From contig CAMNBY010000098.1 in NCBI GenBank assembly GCA_946533615.1, positions 1 through 7,730 of the forward strand: DNA of 7,730 nt, given 5' to 3'. Numbering within the stretch: the first letter of the stretch is position 1; each line of letters starts with the position of its first letter. Positions 4,507 to 7,730 of this stretch are shown piece by piece. The notes beneath the pieces were generated by a model. The model made no database searches, had not been told where the DNA came from, and saw nothing but the letters and a program-made list of their open reading frames with translations. This DNA is from an uncultured Clostridia bacterium (GTDB lineage: Bacteria; Bacillota; Clostridia; Oscillospirales; Ruminococcaceae). The position numbers and the translations under genes are program-made.

Positions 4507-5748
4507 TTACTTGTAGCTTTCGAGCATTGCGTTCAGCAGCTCGGGATAGTAGATCTCAAGGTTGTTGCGGTCGATCATACCGAAGTTCTCGTCGCCTGCC
4601 TTGGTGCCGCCGTTGTCCCAGAGCACGCAGGAGATGCCTGCCTCGCTGGTCATGGTGGTGTAATCGGTAGCCCAGGCAACACGGGCGTCAAGGTTGTCCT
4701 TGTTTGTGGCGCCGAACTCGCCGATAACAACGCCGATGCCGTTCTTTACAAAGGTGTTGTCCAGATCCTTGATGAAGCTCAGGCCGCCCTTGCTTCTGGC
4801 GTTCCACTTTGCGGTGCCGCCTGCATAGTTCATTGTAAAGTCATAGGGCGTGTAGGCGTGAACGGAAAGCATGATCCTGCTCTCGGCGGTGTCTGTCGGC
4901 AGTGTGAATGCCTCGCTCATTGCGTTGTAGGCGTTTGCGGCGTTGCTGGGGACCATAAGGAAGCGGGTCTCGTTCTTTCCGCCAGCTGCACGGACGGTGT
5001 CAACAAACACCTGATTGAGCTTCGAGATAACTCTGATAGATTCCAGACCCTCCTCGTCGTCGGCGTTGAACCACCACTCCTTGTTGGTGCCCATCAGTCT
5101 CGGCTCGTTCATTGACTCGAAGATCAGCTGCTCGTCGTGATCCTTGAAGTTCTCGGCGATCTGCGCCCAAATGGTCTTGATGTAGCGCTCGGACTCCTCA
5201 TAGTGCTCCTCTGTCGGGAAGTACTTGTCGCAGTCGTGGTGAGAATTGATGATGACGTAAAGCCCCGCGTTCTCTGCCCACTCAACTATCTCGGTCACTC
5301 TTGCCATCCACTCGGCGTCGATGGTGTAGTCGTCGTCAACGTGATTACCCCACGACACCGGTATGCGGATAGTGGTGAAGCCCGTATCGCGGACGAAGTC
5401 GATAAGCTCCTCTGTGGTCATCGGCTGACCCCACGAGGTCTCGCTCTCAAGGCCTTCGCCTGTGGCATCAAGCGTGTTGCCAAGGTTCCAGCCAAGCCCC
5501 ATGTTCTTTGCAAACTCAACAGAGTTGTCGGCAAGCACGGGCTTTTCATAGGTCTTCTTCTCGGGCTTGGTGTCGGGGTCGGTGTTTCCACCGTCAGTGC
5601 TCTCGTCAGCGGGCGCTGCTGTCTCGCTGTCGGCGTTTGCCTTTGTGGTGTCCTTTGTTTCGGCAGCGGAGGAATCGGAATCACCGCAGCCTGTCAGTGC
5701 CATTGCAGCCAGCATCACGGCGCAAAGCATTGAGGTTAATTTTTTCAT
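4507..5748 (-). CDS. Glycoside hydrolase family 5 endoglucanase-like lipoprotein
   Basis: This 413-residue protein is predicted to be exported and lipid-anchored to the outer face of the membrane. M-K-K and a hydrophobic stretch lead to the lipobox L-T-G-C, with C21 as the lipidated residue. Residues 22-70 are a Ser/Thr/Ala/Asp-rich linker. The catalytic domain (about 75-413) shows G-W-N-L-G-N-T-L-D (86-94), I-R-I-P (127-130), S-H-H-D (169-172), M-N-E-P-R (213-217) with acid/base E215, H297 and Y299, I-G-E-F-G (342-346) with nucleophile E344, and W378 in V-L-W-D-N-G. The pattern best fits subfamily GH5_4, which cleaves beta-1,4-glucans, mixed-linkage glucans or xyloglucan; the substrate is not determinable here. 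No dockerin or carbohydrate-binding module is present. AAGGAGAG upstream of 5748 sets this start; a longer frame from 5817 would run through the promoter. A retaining mechanism is known for the family. Confidence 0.92.
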   Translation of the reverse strand: MKKLTSMLCAVMLAAMALTGCGDSDSSAAETKDTTKANADSETAAPADESTDGGNTDPDTKPEKKTYEKPVLADNSVEFAKNMGLGWNLGNTLDATGEGLESETSWGQPMTTEELIDFVRDTGFTTIRIPVSWGNHVDDDYTIDAEWMARVTEIVEWAENAGLYVIINSHHDCDKYFPTEEHYEESERYIKTIWAQIAENFKDHDEQLIFESMNEPRLMGTNKEWWFNADDEEGLESIRVISKLNQVFVDTVRAAGGKNETRFLMVPSNAANAYNAMSEAFTLPTDTAESRIMLSVHAYTPYDFTMNYAGGTAKWNARSKGGLSFIKDLDNTFVKNGIGVVIGEFGATNKDNLDARVAWATDYTTMTSEAGISCVLWDNGGTKAGDENFGMIDRNNLEIYYPELLNAMLESYK

Positions 5749-5779
5749 ATAACGATCTCTCCTTTCGAGATTTTTTACT

Positions 5780-5808
5780 ATTATAGCACAGTTTATGCAA
5801 GATTTCAA
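5780..5808 (-). promoter_or_regulatory. Sigma-A-type promoter of the GH5 gene
   Basis: On the minus strand, TTGAAA (5808-5803), a 17-base spacer and TATAAT (5785-5780) precede the GH5 gene. The predicted start is near 5773, leaving a leader of about 25 bases with AAGGAG. T-tracts just upstream (5820-5844) read as A-tracts on this strand and could serve as an UP-like element. Confidence 0.85.
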
Positions 5809-5819
5809 GGGGCTCATAG

Positions 5820-5844
5820 TTTTTTACTGTTTTTTAATATTTTT
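5820..5844. promoter_or_regulatory. Helically phased T-tracts between divergent promoters
   Basis: Runs of T start at 5820 (six), 5830 (six) and 5840 (five), exactly one helical turn apart. They sit between the -35 boxes of the GH5 (5803-5808) and mtnA (5863-5868) promoters. Phased A/T-tracts bend DNA and can stimulate nearby promoters; the effect here is inferred. Confidence 0.5.
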
Positions 5845-5862
5845 GTTCTATTGAGTTCGCGC

Positions 5863-5891
5863 TTGAAATGATCTGCGATGTGTGGTATAAT
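5863..5891 (+). promoter_or_regulatory. Sigma-A-type promoter of the mtnA-pnp operon
   Basis: TTGAAA (5863-5868), a 17-base spacer and TATAAT (5886-5891) lie upstream of mtnA. The predicted start near 5898 leaves a leader of about 28 bases. That is too short for a SAM riboswitch or T-box, so no RNA control of this salvage operon is visible. Confidence 0.88.
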
Positions 5892-5925
5892 CTTAGAAGA
5901 AGATCATTATAACGGAGGAAACGAA

Positions 5926-6957
5926 ATGCAGTATCTTGAGAGCGACAGCGTAAGACCCGCAGCCGACGGGCGCTCGGTGATAATAATCGACCAGACCCTG
6001 CTTCCGCAGGAGATCAAGTATCTCAGCCTCTCGCAGCCCGAGGAGATGTTTGAAGCGATCAGCAGCCTTCGGGTACGGGGCGCTCCTGCGATCGGTATAT
6101 TTGCAGGCTATGCGCTGGCTGTCAGGGCGAGGCTGCTCTGCGGAAGCGTTGAGAAAGACAGCTTTTTTTCCGCTCTTTCACAGGAGGCGGACTATCTCTG
6201 TTCATCGCGGCCGACGGCGGTAAACCTCTTTCACGCCGCAGAGCGGATACTGAAAGCCGCCGATGGCAAGTCCCCCGAAGCCGCTGCCGCAGCAGCCATG
6301 AACGAAGCCGTCCTAATCCACGAGCAGGACATCGACATTTGCAGGCGCATCTCGGAATACGGCCTGACGCTGATACGGGACGGCGCCACCGTCCTGACCC
6401 ACTGCAACGCGGGAGCGCTTGCCACCTCACGCTACGGCACAGGTCTCGGGGCACTGCTGCTGGGCGCCGAAAGGGGCATGAAGCTCTCGGCCTTTGTTGA
6501 CGAGACCCGCCCGCTTTTGCAGGGTGCCCGCCTCACGGCCTGGGAGCTGAGTCGGGCAGGGATCGACGTTACCCTGATCTGTGACAATATGGCGGGGCTC
6601 ATGATGCAGCAGGGACGGATAGACGCCTGCTTTGTGGGCTGTGACCGCGTGGCTGCAAACGGCGACACCGCCAACAAGATCGGCACGCTTTCGGTGGCTG
6701 TGCTTGCTAAGCACTTCGGTGTGCCGTTTTACGTTTTCTGCCCCTCCACCACTATCGACCCGGAATGCAGGACAGGCGCCGACATCACGATCGAGCAGCG
6801 CAGCGCCGAGGAGATCACAGGACTTTACTTCGACAGGCAGATCGCTCCCGAAGGAATACGCTACGAGAACCCTGCCTTCGACGTCACCGACCACGAGCTC
6901 ATAACCGCCATAATAACCGAGAACGGCATATTCAGACCGCCGTTTTGCTTTGAATAG
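5926..6957 (+). CDS. mtnA: S-methyl-5-thioribose-1-phosphate isomerase
   Basis: This 343-residue cytoplasmic enzyme of the eIF2B-alpha/beta/delta-related isomerase family is expected to convert 5-methylthioribose-1-phosphate to the ribulose form in methionine salvage. Family members also accept 5-deoxyribose-1-phosphate. R-V-R-G-A-P-A-I-G (49-57) is the substrate-phosphate signature. T-H-C-N-A-G (158-163) carries C160 and G-C-D-R-V-A-A-N-G-D (238-247) carries D240, and both numbers match the catalytic pair described for the B. subtilis enzyme. D-E-T-R-P-x-x-Q-G (192-200), C-D-N-M-A (219-223) and N-K-I-G-T (250-254) are also present. The chosen ATG has GGAGG 7 bases upstream. An in-frame ATG at 5878 overlaps the promoter and is rejected. 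The stop TAG at 6955 overlaps the ribosome site of the next gene, so the two form an operon. Confidence 0.93.
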   Translation: MQYLESDSVRPAADGRSVIIIDQTLLPQEIKYLSLSQPEEMFEAISSLRVRGAPAIGIFAGYALAVRARLLCGSVEKDSFFSALSQEADYLCSSRPTAVNLFHAAERILKAADGKSPEAAAAAAMNEAVLIHEQDIDICRRISEYGLTLIRDGATVLTHCNAGALATSRYGTGLGALLLGAERGMKLSAFVDETRPLLQGARLTAWELSRAGIDVTLICDNMAGLMMQQGRIDACFVGCDRVAANGDTANKIGTLSVAVLAKHFGVPFYVFCPSTTIDPECRTGADITIEQRSAEEITGLYFDRQIAPEGIRYENPAFDVTDHELITAIITENGIFRPPFCFE

Positions 6958-6961
6958 GAGG
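6956..6961 (+). promoter_or_regulatory. Ribosome site of pnp overlapping the mtnA stop codon
   Basis: AGGAGG shares two bases with the mtnA TAG stop and sits 6 bases before the pnp ATG at 6968. Ribosomes ending mtnA would rest on it, which suggests coupled translation of the two enzymes. Confidence 0.8.
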
Positions 6962-6967
6962 AAGCAA

Positions 6968-7730
6968 ATGAAAAACATATTCAAGCCATTCAACGAGGAG
7001 CCCATCTGTGTTTACGGGCCGCCCGAGTTTTTTGCTCCCGCACAGTCGGAGCCGTTCAGCGCTCCCGATGACGCCACAGAAGAATACAAGAAGCTTGTGC
7101 GCTGTGCAAACGCCGTCCGTCAGCAGACCGCCTTCGAGCCCAGGGTCGCACTTGTGCTTGGCTCGGGGCTCGGCGCCTTTGCCGAGAACTGCGCCGAGAT
7201 CATCAGCACCGTTGACTATTCCTCTATCCCCGACTTCCCTGTTTCGACGGTGCCCGGACACAAGGGACGCTTCATCTTCGGCTATGTGGACGAGGTGCCT
7301 GTGGTCATCATGCAGGGCAGAGTCCACTACTACGAGGGCTACAAGATGAGCGACGTTGTGCTGCCTGCAAGACTTATGGGTATGCTCGGGGCAAAGGTGC
7401 TGTTCCTGACCAACGCCTCGGGCGGCATCAACAGCTCTTTCTCGGCCGGAGATTTCATGCTGATAAGAGACCACATCTCCTGCTTTGTCCCGAATCCGCT
7501 GATAGGTAGGAACCAGGACGAGCTCGGCACGCGCTTCCCCGACATGAGCAATATCTATGACAACGAGCTTTGCGAGGCGATAATAAGCACCGCGGAAAAA
7601 GAAGAGATAGCGCTCAGGCAGGGCGTGTATCTTCAGCTGACGGGCCCCAGCTTCGAGACCCCTGCCGAGATAAAAATGCTCCGCGGCTTCGGCGCAGATG
7701 CGGTCGGTATGTCCACCTCGATCGAAGCAA
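6968..7730 (+). CDS. Purine nucleoside phosphorylase, trimeric type, with N-terminal extension (3' end outside window)
   Basis: The first 254 residues of a class I purine nucleoside phosphorylase are present; the frame is open to the right edge. Such enzymes split purine nucleosides with phosphate to give a base and ribose-1-phosphate in the cytoplasm. L-G-S-G-L-G (64-69), P-G-H-K-G-R (96-101), G-R-V-H-Y-Y-E-G-Y (117-125) and T-N-A-S-G-G (148-153) form the phosphate and ribose site. G-P-S-F-E-T-P-A-E (226-234), with E230, and V-G-M-S-T (246-250) form the purine site and favour 6-oxopurines (inosine, guanosine) over methylthioadenosine. About 20-30 C-terminal residues, including the usual Asn, should lie beyond the window. 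Residues 1-36 form an unusual extension containing V-Y-G-P-P-E-F-F (15-22). It is the second gene of an operon with mtnA, 10 bases after it, so it may use 5'-modified inosine. The symbol is left blank because punA, pnp and deoD usage differs. Confidence 0.9.
   Translation, partial: MKNIFKPFNEEPICVYGPPEFFAPAQSEPFSAPDDATEEYKKLVRCANAVRQQTAFEPRVALVLGSGLGAFAENCAEIISTVDYSSIPDFPVSTVPGHKGRFIFGYVDEVPVVIMQGRVHYYEGYKMSDVVLPARLMGMLGAKVLFLTNASGGINSSFSAGDFMLIRDHISCFVPNPLIGRNQDELGTRFPDMSNIYDNELCEAIISTAEKEEIALRQGVYLQLTGPSFETPAEIKMLRGFGADAVGMSTSIEA

Noticed and set aside
4486..5115. 209-codon plus-strand frame opposite the GH5 gene
   Set aside because: Antisense shadow rich in Val, Gly and Ala; the minus strand carries all GH5 catalytic motifs.
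5137..5733. 198-codon plus-strand frame opposite the GH5 N-terminal half
   Set aside because: Antisense shadow with low-complexity Gly/Val content; no start signals.
5749..5817. Longer GH5 start at 5817 adding 23 residues
   Set aside because: It would place coding sequence over the promoter and hide the lipoprotein signal; 5748 has a good ribosome site and directly begins the MKK signal peptide.
5878..5925. Longer mtnA start at 5878 adding 16 residues
   Set aside because: The ATG lies inside the promoter spacer, upstream of the predicted transcript start; 5926 has GGAGG at proper distance and gives C160/D240 numbering that matches the family.
5892..5925. SAM riboswitch or T-box before mtnA
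   Set aside because: The predicted leader is about 28 bases, too short for any such element.

Overview
The window looks like chromosomal DNA from a fibre-associated clostridial Firmicute, most likely a Ruminococcus-type Oscillospiraceae. The grounds are the DUF6062 protein, a clostridial-style divergent PurA, a GH5 cellulase-like lipoprotein, strong AGGAGG-type ribosome sites, and moderately GC-rich genes separated by AT-rich gaps. The genus is an inference from family recall. I see no tRNA, rRNA, CRISPR array, insertion sequence or phage gene.

Layout. (1) Positions 1-746, + strand: the C-terminal third of a RecD2-type helicase, followed by a hairpin. (2) Positions about 795-1401: a gene-poor, AT-rich interval between convergent genes, holding a cluster of GTTGAAA heptamers and several palindromes. 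(3) Positions 1402-2091, - strand: a DUF6062 protein with two matching Cys/His metal-binding-like modules. It diverges from (4) an 8-oxoguanine DNA glycosylase (2191-2994, + strand). The two genes are driven by promoters whose -10 boxes physically overlap. (5) Positions 3129-4421, + strand: purA with its own promoter, closed by a strong bidirectional terminator. (6) Positions 4507-5748, - strand: a GH5 glycoside hydrolase lipoprotein. It diverges from (7) mtnA (5926-6957, + strand), which is followed 10 bases later by (8) a purine nucleoside phosphorylase running off the right edge.

How the genes relate. RecD2 and Ogg are DNA-maintenance enzymes but are not in one operon. PurA makes adenylosuccinate for AMP synthesis. 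The mtnA-pnp pair is a real operon by spacing and suggests salvage of 5'-modified nucleosides (methylthio- or 5-deoxyribose-1-phosphate). The GH5 lipoprotein would hydrolyse beta-glucans at the cell surface.

Five sigma-A-type promoters can be read, all with 17-base spacers; four carry TTGAAA as the -35 box. I did not find a clear new multi-gene system. The most unusual signals are the superimposed divergent promoters, the GTTGAAA cluster, the PurA signature deviations and the N-terminal extension on the PNP.
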